A stretch of 54,545 nucleotides of DNA from Clostridia bacterium (GTDB taxonomy: Bacteria; Bacillota; Clostridia; TANB77; CAG-508), in NCBI GenBank assembly GCA_900759015.1, contig CAAEUE010000010.1, positions 1 through 54,545 on the forward strand, read 5' to 3'. The position numbers and the translations under genes were made by a program. Below, piece after piece: positions 7,099 through 16,300 of this stretch (position 1 is the first letter of the stretch; every line of letters starts with the position of its first letter). Under the pieces are notes generated by a model. The model saw nothing but the letters and a program-made list of their open reading frames with translations, was not told the origin of the DNA and made no database searches.

Positions 7099-7824
7099 AT
7101 GGAGAAGATAATTTTGGTAACTGGAGCTTCAAGAGGAATAGGAAATAATATAGCTAAAAAATTAGCACATAGAAATATAGTAATTGCAAATTATAATAAA
7201 TCAAAAGAAAAAGCAATATCTTTAAAAGAAGAACTAAAAAAAGAAAATATTGATATTGATATTATAAAAGCAGATGTTTCAAATAGAAAAGAAGTTAGAG
7301 AAATGGTAAAACAGATAATTGATAAATATGGTAGGATTGATGTGTTAATTAATAATGCAGGGATTTCACAATATAAATTATTTACAGATATCACAGATGA
7401 TGAATGGGAAGAAGTAATGAATGTAAATTTAAAATCTAATTTTATAGTTACACAAGAAGTAGTTAGAAATATGATATCTAATAAAAATGGTTTAATTATA
7501 AATATTTCATCTATTTGGGGTGTTACAGGTGCAGCAATGGAAGTAGCTTATTCTACATCAAAAGCTGGAATAATAGGTCTAACCAAAAGTTTAGCTAAAG
7601 AATTAGGACCTTCAAATATAAGGGTTAATGCTATAGCTCCTGGAATGATTGATACAGATATGAATAGTAAATTTTCAGAGGAAGAATTAAATGAAATAAA
7701 AGAAGAAATTCCTTTAGAAAAAATAGGTAAGCCAGATGAAGTTTCTAAATGTATAGAATGGTTATTAGAAGATAATTATACAACAGGTCAAGTTATTTCT
7801 ATAAATGGTGGATGGAATATATAA
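7099..7824 (+). CDS. ymfI: SDR-family reductase, YmfI-like (EF-P 5-aminopentanone reductase type)
   Basis: A 241-residue short-chain dehydrogenase/reductase. The NAD(P) glycine motif is TGASRGIG at the N-terminus, then NNAG near 89-92, the catalytic Ser in ISSIWG and the YxxxK pair in YSTSKAG. It ends INGGW as in FabG. The SSIWGVTGA block and DTDMNSKFSEEE resemble YmfI, which reduces 5-aminopentanone on elongation factor P, more than FabG of fatty acid synthesis. That choice is by remembered motif and is less sure than the SDR class. It is a single gene with an AAGGTG site and its own downstream hairpin. Confidence 0.75.
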   Translation: MEKIILVTGASRGIGNNIAKKLAHRNIVIANYNKSKEKAISLKEELKKENIDIDIIKADVSNRKEVREMVKQIIDKYGRIDVLINNAGISQYKLFTDITDDEWEEVMNVNLKSNFIVTQEVVRNMISNKNGLIINISSIWGVTGAAMEVAYSTSKAGIIGLTKSLAKELGPSNIRVNAIAPGMIDTDMNSKFSEEELNEIKEEIPLEKIGKPDEVSKCIEWLLEDNYTTGQVISINGGWNI

Positions 7825-7825
7825 A

Positions 7826-7860
7826 AAAAGGTGAATAAGTTTAACTTATCCACTTTTTTT
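7826..7860 (+). terminator. Terminator after the SDR gene
   Basis: A stem built from GTGAATAAG and CTTATCCAC, with one mismatch, sits between A and T runs. Confidence 0.7.
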
Positions 7861-7870
7861 ATACTAAAAA

Positions 7871-7898
7871 GGGATTTCGAGGAACGTCCCCAAATCCC
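7871..7898 (+). repeat. REP-like palindrome, copy 2
   Basis: GGGATTTCGAGGAACGTCCC continues to CAAATCCC. It has one extra base and one change in the left arm against the consensus. It sits between convergent genes. Confidence 0.85.
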
Positions 7899-7906
7899 GA
7901 TTTAAT

Positions 7907-8386
7907 TTATCTTAAAGAATTTTCGTCTTCTACTGTATTTGAATTTGTATTGAAAGAAAACAACTTTGGTAAATATTTAATTGCAGCAATTACAGAGAAT
8001 TTAATCTTTTTCCATAATAAATAAGATTTACGAAGTTTACGAGGTTCTTCTAAACTTGATTCTTGAACTACGATTAAATCTTTTGGCAATGGAGCAATTT
8101 CAAAAACATAATTTTTTCCATCATTGTTATCCCATTCACCTTTACCATTTTTAAAACAGAAATTTAAAGAATCTTGACCATTTAAATAAATTAAAGCTTG
8201 GTAACCTAATTCTGTTTTTTCCATTTTAATTTCATTTACATTCTCCCATAATAAGCCAAAACCATAATGTATATATAGTTCTGTATTTGAATTATCTTGG
8301 AAAAACTTTCCTGTATACGAAATTTTAACAACAGAGTTTTCTATTAATTTATCTGTATTAAAAAATATATTTTTTATTAATTCCAT
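7907..8386 (-). CDS. Starch-binding (CBM25/CBM53-like) domain protein, no secretion signal
   Basis: A 159-residue protein. Residues about 15-98 form one carbohydrate-binding module of the CBM25/CBM53 starch-binding type, recognised by YIHYGFG, WENV, MEKTELG and FKNGKGEWDNNDGKNY. The aromatic residues in these blocks line the glucan site in this family. There is no signal peptide and no catalytic domain. The last 60 residues are basic (RKLRKSYLLWKKIKF) with a short hydrophobic stretch. An intracellular role on a glycogen-like polymer, or at the membrane, is inferred. SD AGGAG precedes ATG. No glycogen gene is nearby. Confidence 0.7.
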   Translation of the reverse strand: MELIKNIFFNTDKLIENSVVKISYTGKFFQDNSNTELYIHYGFGLLWENVNEIKMEKTELGYQALIYLNGQDSLNFCFKNGKGEWDNNDGKNYVFEIAPLPKDLIVVQESSLEEPRKLRKSYLLWKKIKFSVIAAIKYLPKLFSFNTNSNTVEDENSLR

Positions 8387-8535
8387 ATTGCATTTCTCCT
8401 CATTTATCTTTTGATTAGCTTATATAAAAACTTTTGGTGTAAAAAAGAATAGCACAGCAAAAGCTTAATTAAATTATTAACATTATATATTTAACTTTAA
8501 CAATATTCAATACTTTTTTACAAAAAAACATAAAT

Positions 8536-9120
8536 TTATTGTACGATTTTTCCAATAATATAAAATACATCATTTTTTTTAACTTTAATATTGGGATAAT
8601 CTGGATTATCTGCATATAAAGAAATATGGTTTTTATCATATATAAAAAGCCTTCTTATCAAGATTTGACCATTTAGATAAAAAAGGCCAATATCTGAAGC
8701 TTTTAAAGGAGCTCCAAAATCCACAAAAACGTATGAGTATTTATCAAAAATTGTATTCATAGAATCATCGTTAAGACGAATTCCGAAAGATACAGAATTA
8801 AGACCAGGAGGACATTTCATAAAGTGTAAATCTTTTATATCATCTATAAGAAGAATCCTGTCTTCAGCAGTATGAGCAAAGATCTCATAATCTATTGCTT
8901 CTTGAGTTAATTTTGAATTATAATTTGTTAAAAATTTTTGATAAGGAACATCAATTGCTTTGCAAATATCTTGTAAAACTTTAACGGTTGGTTTTCTATC
9001 TCCATTTTCAATATGAGTTAAATAGCCTGTATCTACTCCAATTTCTTTTGCAATACTTGTTTTTGTCATATGCTTTTTTGTCCTAATACTTTTAATTAAT
9101 TTTCCTAACATATCTAACAT
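8536..9120 (-). CDS. XRE-S24 (LexA/CI-like) repressor with altered catalytic lysine
   Basis: A 194-residue regulator. Residues 5-65 are an XRE helix-turn-helix (MTKTSIAKEIGVDTGYLTHI). Residues 110-194 are a S24/LexA-type peptidase fold with the nucleophile serine in NDDSM. The position that normally holds the general-base lysine (VKR in LexA) reads ILIRRLF, so lysine appears replaced by arginine. Self-cleavage may therefore be lost or altered. Its promoter (TAGACT, 17 bases, TATAAT at 9139-9144) faces the VanW gene promoter in a shared spacer. The AAAGAGGT site seven bases before ATG fixes the start. Target genes are unknown; the divergent VanW gene is one candidate. Confidence 0.85.
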   Translation of the reverse strand: MLDMLGKLIKSIRTKKHMTKTSIAKEIGVDTGYLTHIENGDRKPTVKVLQDICKAIDVPYQKFLTNYNSKLTQEAIDYEIFAHTAEDRILLIDDIKDLHFMKCPPGLNSVSFGIRLNDDSMNTIFDKYSYVFVDFGAPLKASDIGLFYLNGQILIRRLFIYDKNHISLYADNPDYPNIKVKKNDVFYIIGKIVQ

Positions 9121-9138
9121 ATTTAATACCTCTTTAGC

Positions 9139-9167
9139 ATTATATAAAAGGGATAAAAAAAAGTCTA
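9139..9167 (-). promoter_or_regulatory. Promoter of the XRE-S24 gene
   Basis: On the minus strand TAGACT (9162-9167) and TATAAT (9139-9144) are 17 bases apart. The divergent VanW promoter (TTGAAA 9186-9191, TATACC 9209-9214) begins only about 20 bases away, so one bound regulator could affect both. Confidence 0.6.
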
Positions 9168-9255
9168 CCTCTGTCGAAAAAAATATTGAAAATATAGTAA
9201 TATTATGATATACCTTTTAATAAATATTTATAAGAGATTTAAGGGGAGTATTTGT

Positions 9256-11055
9256 ATGATTAAAGAAAAGGAGAAAGTTGAAGAAAAAGAAAATATAAAA
9301 ATTAAGAAAACTACAACTCATGCGAAAGAAAAGAATAATAAGAAAAAAGTAATTATAATAAGTAGTGTAGTAGTTGTTGTAATAATTCTTGCAATACTTA
9401 GTACAATTTTTGCATTAATTAATAAAAATAATAACAAAATATTAAATGGTGTTACAATAAATGGAGTCGAAATTGCAGGAAAAACAAAAGATGAAATCAA
9501 AACTATGCTAGAAGAAAAAGTAAATGCTAAAAAAACAGAAGATTTAATTGTAAAATTAGATGCGCAAGCAGAAGATGGTGAGCCATATAAGGGAGCAATT
9601 AGTTTTGAACAGTTACAATTAAATTATAATTTAGATGAAGCCATAGATAAAGCATATAATATTGGTAGAGATAGCAATATATTTGTGAATAATTTTAATA
9701 TTATAAAAACTTATTTTACTAAAAATAATATAGAAATTCCATATGAATATAATAGTGAAGAGTTAGATAAACAAGTAGATACTCTTAATGGGCAAATTCC
9801 TGGAGGAGTTATAGAAAGTAGTTATTATATAGATGAAGAAAAAGAAGAATTAGTAATTACGAAAGGAAAAGCTGGATTAGAAGTAGAACCAGATTTACTA
9901 AAACAAGAAGTGGAAAAAGAAATAAAAAATGTGGAAAACACTGAAAAAGAAATCGAGTTATCAACAAGAAATAAAGAACCAGACTCAATTGATTTGGAAA
10001 AAATTTATTCAGAAATACATACAGAGGCTAAAGATGCTTATTATACGCAAAATCCTTTTACATTATATCCACATGTTGATGGAGTAGATTTTGCAGTTTC
10101 TATGGATGAAGCTAAAAAATTATTAGAAGAAGATAAAGAGGAATATATAATTCCATTAAAAATTACACATCCTGAAATAACAACAGATAAAATTGGTTCT
10201 GAAGGTTTTCCAGATTTATTAGGTGAATTTTCAACAACATATAATGCAGGGGCTACAGCTAGAACTACAAATTTAAGATTAGCATCTAATAAAATTAATA
10301 ATACTGTTGTAATGCCTGGAGAAACATTTTCATACAACAAAGTAGTTGGAGAAAGAACAGTTGCTGCAGGATATAAGGAAGCTCCTGCGTATGCTGGAGG
10401 TAAAGTTGTAAATGATATAGGTGGAGGAATATGCCAAATAACTTCTACACTATATAATGCTGTTATTTTTGCAAATTTAGATATAGTAAGTAGAAGCAAC
10501 CATCAATTTGTTCCCTCATATGTAAAAGCTGGTAGAGATGCAACAGTAGTTTATGGAGCAATAGATTTTAAATTTAAAAATAATAGGAAATATCCTATAA
10601 AAATAAAGAGTACTGTAAGTAGTGGAGTAGCAAAAGTTCAAATATATGGAATGAAAGAAGAAACAGAATATGAAGTAAAAATAGAAACCAAAATAACAGG
10701 AAGCATTCCAATGCAAACAACATATGAAGATGATCCAACATTGGAACAAGGAAAACAAAAAGTTGAACAAAAAGGACATAATGGTACATATAGTGAAGCA
10801 TATAAAGTACTATATTTAAATGGAAAGGTAGTTTCTAGAACATTACTTTCAAAAGATAAATATAATCAGATGTCAACAATAATAAAAAGAGGAACTAAAG
10901 GAGTGCAAGCTGAACAACCACCTGCTAAAGAGCCAGAACAACCAGCACAGCCAACTACACCTGCAGAACCAGAGGTTCCAACTCAACCAGAGACACCAAC
11001 AGAGCCAGTACAACCAGAGGAGCCAGTTACTACACCAGAAACGTCAACAGAATAA
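9256..11055 (+). CDS. VanW family membrane-anchored protein with G5 domain
   Basis: A protein of about 599 residues. A basic lysine-rich head is followed by one membrane segment (VIIISSVVVVVIILAI, about 33-55), so most of the chain is outside. A peptidoglycan-binding-like region comes next. The VanW domain covers about 330-460, with YNAGATARTTN, GETFSYNKVVG and the IGGGICQITSTLYNA signature. A G5-type domain covers about 470-545, and the last 45 residues are a Pro/Glu/Thr-rich tail. VanW proteins are linked to the cell wall but have no proven reaction. I chose ATG at 9256 because AAGGGGAG precedes it; the in-frame ATG at 9205 falls inside the promoter region. Confidence 0.88.
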   Translation: MIKEKEKVEEKENIKIKKTTTHAKEKNNKKKVIIISSVVVVVIILAILSTIFALINKNNNKILNGVTINGVEIAGKTKDEIKTMLEEKVNAKKTEDLIVKLDAQAEDGEPYKGAISFEQLQLNYNLDEAIDKAYNIGRDSNIFVNNFNIIKTYFTKNNIEIPYEYNSEELDKQVDTLNGQIPGGVIESSYYIDEEKEELVITKGKAGLEVEPDLLKQEVEKEIKNVENTEKEIELSTRNKEPDSIDLEKIYSEIHTEAKDAYYTQNPFTLYPHVDGVDFAVSMDEAKKLLEEDKEEYIIPLKITHPEITTDKIGSEGFPDLLGEFSTTYNAGATARTTNLRLASNKINNTVVMPGETFSYNKVVGERTVAAGYKEAPAYAGGKVVNDIGGGICQITSTLYNAVIFANLDIVSRSNHQFVPSYVKAGRDATVVYGAIDFKFKNNRKYPIKIKSTVSSGVAKVQIYGMKEETEYEVKIETKITGSIPMQTTYEDDPTLEQGKQKVEQKGHNGTYSEAYKVLYLNGKVVSRTLLSKDKYNQMSTIIKRGTKGVQAEQPPAKEPEQPAQPTTPAEPEVPTQPETPTEPVQPEEPVTTPETSTE

Positions 11056-11066
11056 GAAATTATATT

Positions 11067-11116
11067 AAAAGATATGAATATGCATAAAATTTTTGCATTT
11101 CATATCTTTTTTTGTT
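11067..11116 (+). terminator. Terminator after the VanW gene
   Basis: AAAAGATATGA pairs with TCATATCTTTT, with an inner ATGCA/TGCAT stem, followed by a long T run. Confidence 0.8.
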
Positions 11117-11122
11117 TTTTGC

Positions 11123-11152
11123 TTGACAAAAACTTAAAATCGGTATTATACT
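11123..11152 (+). promoter_or_regulatory. Promoter of the second tRNA-Lys
   Basis: TTGACA (11123-11128) and TATACT (11147-11152) are 18 bases apart. A leader of about 75 bases precedes the tRNA and contains another TATAAT-like box near 11210. Confidence 0.65.
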
Positions 11153-11231
11153 ATTTAAGTACTTAGTAGTTACTCTTTAGCCTAAATTTTTAGATTTACA
11201 ATGATTTAACTATAATAAAAATTAAATATAT

Positions 11232-11307
11232 GCACCACTAGCTCAGTTGGTAGAGCAGCTGACTCTTAATCAGAAGGTCCGGGGTTCGACCCCCCGGTGG
11301 TGCACCA
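11232..11307 (+). tRNA. tRNA-Lys (anticodon CTT)
   Basis: A 76-base cloverleaf with acceptor stem GCACCAC/GTGGTGC, anticodon loop CTCTTAA and encoded CCA. It complements the TTT-anticodon tRNA-Lys at 6685. Confidence 0.97.
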
Positions 11308-11339
11308 AACAACACTTTGCTAAGAAGTGTTGTTTTTTT
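11308..11339 (+). terminator. Terminator after tRNA-Lys(CTT)
   Basis: A 10-bp stem (AACAACACTT / AAGTGTTGTT) with a seven-base loop and a T run. Confidence 0.85.
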
Positions 11340-11383
11340 ATATAAAATGTGATATTATACAAAAAAATAAAAGGAGGATTTGT

Positions 11384-11650
11384 ATGACGTTAGAGTTTGT
11401 AGATAATTATTTAAATGCAAAACTAGCACAAAATAGAGAAATTGTAAAATTCTCTTTTTATGAAGTTAGAATGAAATTAAACTTATCAGAAGAAGATTCA
11501 ATAACTTTTTTAAGTTTAATATCACAAAAATTGATGAATACGGGTTATTTAGTATATAAAACAGGGGAAGAATACACATACAAAGGTAAAAATTTTAAAA
11601 TACAAGAAAATGAGTTATTAGTTGCAATTTTAAAAGAAGAGGCAAAATAA
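11384..11650 (+). CDS. Small unknown protein (88 aa)
   Basis: An 88-residue soluble, charged protein I do not recognise. It looks all-helical, with a possible winged-helix-like pattern (YEVRMKLNLSEEDSITFLSL, then GEEYTYKGKNF resembling a beta hairpin). ATG at 11384 is chosen because AAAGGAGG lies seven bases upstream; the in-frame ATG at 11327 lies in the preceding terminator. It is 33 bases before the M23 peptidase gene on the same strand, so the two are probably co-transcribed. Confidence 0.65.
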   Translation: MTLEFVDNYLNAKLAQNREIVKFSFYEVRMKLNLSEEDSITFLSLISQKLMNTGYLVYKTGEEYTYKGKNFKIQENELLVAILKEEAK

Positions 11651-11683
11651 AGCAATATAATACTTGTAAAGGGGAAAATTTAT

Positions 11684-12979
11684 ATGATGAAACAAAAGCT
11701 AAAAGGGATATTAGTTATTATAACAGTATTAGTAATATTTATGACTAATACTTCTTTAGGTGTATCAGCGCAAGATTCACAAGATTTACAAGACAAAATA
11801 AACAAAACAAAGGAACAATTAAATGATGTAAATACAACAAAGACAGATACAGAGAAACAAGTGGATGATATTCAAACAAAAATAGATGATTACCAAGGAG
11901 ATATTGACTCATTAAATGACAAATTAGATACATTAAATACAAATATAAGTGAAAACGAGAAAAAATTAGAAGAGCAGCAAATAAAATATGAAAATAATTC
12001 AAAATTATTAGATGAAAGACTAGTAACAATTTATGAAAATGGTAGTGTATCATATATGGATTTATTACTTTCATCTAGTAGTTTAACTGAATTTATTTCT
12101 AATTATTATTTAATATCAGAATTAGCTTCATATGATTTAGATTTATTAGAACAAATTCAAAATGAGCAAAAACAAATAGAGGAGACTAAAAAAACTTTAG
12201 AGAATGATAAATCAGAGGTAGAAACATTAAAAAGTGAAAAAGAAGTAAAGACAAAGGAACTAAATGCAACAAAGCAAGAAAAAGAAAAATATATAGATCA
12301 ATTAGATGGTGAAGCAAAAGACTTGCAAGCAGATTTAGCACAATTCGAAAAAGATAAAGCAGCGATAGATAAGAGACTTGAAGAAATAGCCAAAGAAAAT
12401 GCTAATAAAAATAAAAATAACAATAACAATAATAACAACAATAATAACAACAATAATAATGGAAATAGTGGAAGTGGTTCAGGAAATAATGGTAATAATA
12501 ATTCTGGTACTAGTTCAAAAGGTTACATATGCCCAATCCCAGGATTAAGTAAAGCAAATATAACATGTGGTTTTTACGGATATTCTGGACATGGTGGAGC
12601 AGACTTTGGAGGCAATTATGGAAAACCAGTAGTAGCAGCTAAAAGTGGAACAGTTGTTATATCAGAAACATTAACGGGAACTATTCCAAACTATGATTTA
12701 AATGGAAACTTAATAGGGAAATATAGAAGTTATGGAGAATACATAGCGATACTACATGATGATGGTAACATTACATTATATGCACATGGAAAGCCAGGAA
12801 GCAGATTAGTAAAAGAAGGACAAAGAGTATCACAAGGACAACAAATAATGACAGTAGGAAATACTGGTAATGTAAGCCCAAGACCAACACCAAGTAACCC
12901 TAAGGGTGGAGCACATTTACATTTCGAAGTTAGAGTAAATGGTTCACAAAGAGTTGATCCAGCAAAATATTTACCTTAA
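11684..12979 (+). CDS. Coiled-coil M23 (LytM) cell-wall endopeptidase
   Basis: A 431-residue secreted peptidoglycan hydrolase. A signal peptide (about 1-30, ending VSAQ) is followed by a long coiled coil (about 32-240) with the CwlO/PcsB-like block LDERLVTIYENGSVSYMDLL. A linker rich in Asn, then Gly/Ser/Asn, follows (about 242-280), with a run of 16 asparagines. The M23 domain holds the zinc residues in GHGGADFG (His and Asp near 302-306) and HLHFE (near 411-415). The family cuts peptide cross-links, usually under control of FtsEX through the coiled coil; no ftsEX is in the window. It resembles EnvC/CwlO-type activators, but the zinc motifs look intact. Confidence 0.9.
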   Translation: MMKQKLKGILVIITVLVIFMTNTSLGVSAQDSQDLQDKINKTKEQLNDVNTTKTDTEKQVDDIQTKIDDYQGDIDSLNDKLDTLNTNISENEKKLEEQQIKYENNSKLLDERLVTIYENGSVSYMDLLLSSSSLTEFISNYYLISELASYDLDLLEQIQNEQKQIEETKKTLENDKSEVETLKSEKEVKTKELNATKQEKEKYIDQLDGEAKDLQADLAQFEKDKAAIDKRLEEIAKENANKNKNNNNNNNNNNNNNNNGNSGSGSGNNGNNNSGTSSKGYICPIPGLSKANITCGFYGYSGHGGADFGGNYGKPVVAAKSGTVVISETLTGTIPNYDLNGNLIGKYRSYGEYIAILHDDGNITLYAHGKPGSRLVKEGQRVSQGQQIMTVGNTGNVSPRPTPSNPKGGAHLHFEVRVNGSQRVDPAKYLP

Positions 12980-13003
12980 TACTAATATAAATAAAAAATA
13001 TAT

Positions 13004-13040
13004 AAAATAGAGACTACATTAATTGTAGTCTCTATTTTCG
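13004..13040 (+). terminator. Terminator after the M23 gene
   Basis: A 15-bp stem (AAAATAGAGACTACA / TGTAGTCTCTATTTT) with a five-base loop. The following 13041-13353 stretch holds no gene. It is very AT-rich, with a TATAAT-like box at 13290-13295 and the AGGAGG of the next gene. Confidence 0.85.
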
Positions 13041-13353
13041 TTTTTAGTATTTGTTTTAGGTTATTATCAAAAATTTTTTTAATGTTTATTAAATAGAAGC
13101 AACTTTTATTTAAATATTCGTTAATTATTTTTTTTATATGTTTTACAAAGCGAAAATAAAGAGAAAAATAAAATGTAAAGAAAAAATAATATTAAAATCT
13201 AAAATAAGGAGCCGTAAAGAAAGAAAACTTGTTAATCTAATACAGCAAACTGCATGTATTTACTTGTAAAAAACTTGTGACTATAATTATATAATAAAAT
13301 AGTATGATTTATATAAAGATAGGTAACTATATTGCAAATTAGGAGGCTGAAAC

Positions 13354-16300
13354 ATGAAGGGCAATAATATCAGTTCTAACAAGTTAATAGCAGTTTTAAT
13401 AGTATTGGTTATTTTAATAAGTGAAATAATTATAATACCAACTAATGCTTATGCTGCTACAGATGATTTAGAAAAGCAAGGAAACAATACAAATAACAGG
13501 AATGTAACTTTTGATGCTTATTTTGAAGAAAATCAAGAACGAAAACATAATACAGAAATAACAGACGAAAATATAGCTAAATTAAAGTTTGACTTAAATG
13601 TAAATTCAGGATATTTAACAAATATAAAAATAGATGTTAAAGATCCTAATTTTGGTATGCAAAAAATCGATAGTGAAAAGATTAAACTTATGGAAAATAA
13701 TTCTATAAATTTAAATGATGTAGATAATAATACTATATTAGAAATACCATTAAGTATGCAAAAAAATGATAATTTAAAATTAGACTATTTAGATAAAGAA
13801 ACAAGTATTGTCATGACAGCAACATATGTAAATGATAATGGAAAAAATATAGAGATAAAAAAAGAATTAAAAATTAGACTTAAATGGAACTTAAATACAG
13901 ACTTCGAATTGTTATCAAATATTACTAATGTTTTACCTTATGGAGAAAAAACATTAATACAACAACAAATAAACTTAAAACAATTAGAAAGAAAAAGCCC
14001 AATAGAACAATCTAAAGTAAATGTTACAGCACCAAAAATTAATAATACATTACCTTCAGAGGTTAGAGTATTTGCAAATAGTACTAAAGCAACAAATGGA
14101 GATGAATTTGGTAAAGATTTTAATACCGATAATTATAATTATGATCAAAATTCCGGAAATATAGAAATTACTGTAAATAATACAGTTAATCAAAATGGAG
14201 AAATTGCTTTTTATGATGCTTCAGATGAATATATAATTACATATATATATGATCAAAATATAAATGAATTATTAAATAATAAATTACAATTAGCAACATA
14301 TGTTAAGGCAGATATAAAATTATATTCAAGAACAGAAATTACTTCAAAGGAATGCACAAATAATTATGAATTCACAGAGCAGTTAGGAAATAATGTAACT
14401 GCGGAAATATATACTACAGATACTATAAATAAAGGTTTCCTTTATGATAATTATAATGAAACAGGATATAATTTAAATTATAAATTACATATAAACAATA
14501 AAGATTCAGTAGAAAATATTAATGTAAATTCTATATTACCTTCTTTTGTTACAGATAAAAATGAATTTGCAACAAATCAAATATATTTTAGATCTATAGC
14601 TGTAAAAGAAGACTTATTCCATAAGGTTCTTGGTGATGATGGATATATAAATATATATGATAGTAATAATAATTTAATGGCTACGATAAACAAAAATACA
14701 CAAAAAAATGCTAATGGAGAGTTAGAATTAAGTTATCCAACTCAACAAACTAATATAAGAATAGAAATTAGTAAACCTCAAGTTGAAGGAATAATAGAAT
14801 TAAGAAACTATAAAGTAATAGATTCAAAATTAAATTATAACATAAATCAAACTAAAGAGTTTTATGCAATAAATGAAAAGATAAGTATAGAAAAAGAATA
14901 TGCAAGTTTATTAAATTTAAATGAAACATATACAAAAATAGACCTACAAATGGATAATACAGAATTAATGCCTTTTGTAGATAATAATGTTAATTTAACT
15001 TTAAATTTAGTTACAAATAGTAATCAATATGATTTATTTAAAAATCCAGAAATAAGAATTGCAATTCCAGAAGAAATAGAAAGTATCAATGCTGGGGAAA
15101 TTTCTTTAGTATATAATACAGAATTAAAATTTGAATATGCTCGTTTAGAGGAAAATGGAAGAGTATTAGTATTAAAGCTAACAGGAGAAGAAACAAATTA
15201 TAAACTAGGTATACAAGAAGGAACAAAAATAATAATTCCTGCAGTAATAAGATTAAAAGATACAGTTCCAAGTAAAACTAGCAGTATAAAATTAAGTTAT
15301 TCTAATGATTTAGCTAAAGCTACAGAATATAGCCTACAAGGTAAAGATAGTATGGAATTTCCATTTAATATAGTTGCTAAATCAGGCTTGATTACAATAA
15401 GTGAATTAAGTGGCTATGCAGAAAATGAAACAAAACGAACAATGGATGAAAATGTAGTTATGGGGCAACTACCAATTGAGTCAAATGAAAAGAATGCCAA
15501 AATAAATACTACATTAGTTAATAATTATCAGTCTGATATGAGTAATGTAAGGATTTTAGGAAGAATACCTTTTGAAAATAATAAAAAAATAAATGGAGAA
15601 GATTTAGGTAGTTCATTTAATACAATATTAACTGAAGCCTTAAAAACAAATGGAATAAATGGAAAAATCTATTATTCAGAAGAAAGTGGACCTGCAGAAG
15701 ATAGTTCTTCTTGGCAAGAAAATGTAAGTAATTTTGAGAATATAAAATCATATAAAATTGTTTTAGAAGGTAATATTGGTATAGGAGCTAAATTAGATTT
15801 TATGTATAACATAAAAATTCCAAGCAATTTACAACCAAATCAAAAGTCTTATGCTACTTATACTGTTAAATATAGTATTAATAATCAAGAATTAGAAAGT
15901 ACACAAACTTTAGGTCTTGAAACACCTAATATTTCAAATAATATTATTACTGATAACAATAATGTTAAAGCAGAGAATTCTATAAATATGCAAATTACAC
16001 CTAAATTAGGTGATACTATTTTAAAAGATAATATGGAAATACATGAACAAGAAGTAATCAACTTTAAGGTAGATGTTACAAATAACAGTTCTAGTAGTAT
16101 AGAAAATGTTACAATAGAAATGCCTATACCTGAAAATTTGGTTTATCTTGAAAAAAATGAAAGTCCATATGCAGATCCAGGCGGAGATAGTACAGCTGGA
16201 AATTATATTGGAGTATATACAGAAAAACCAGAGAAAAAGACTGTACAACTAGTTATAGATAAATTAGAAGTTAATGAAACACAAACAATAGAATATGAAT

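Noticed and set aside
9205..9255. Earlier ATG for the VanW protein
   Set aside because: It overlaps the probable -10 region and lacks an SD, while ATG at 9256 has AAGGGGAG at correct spacing.
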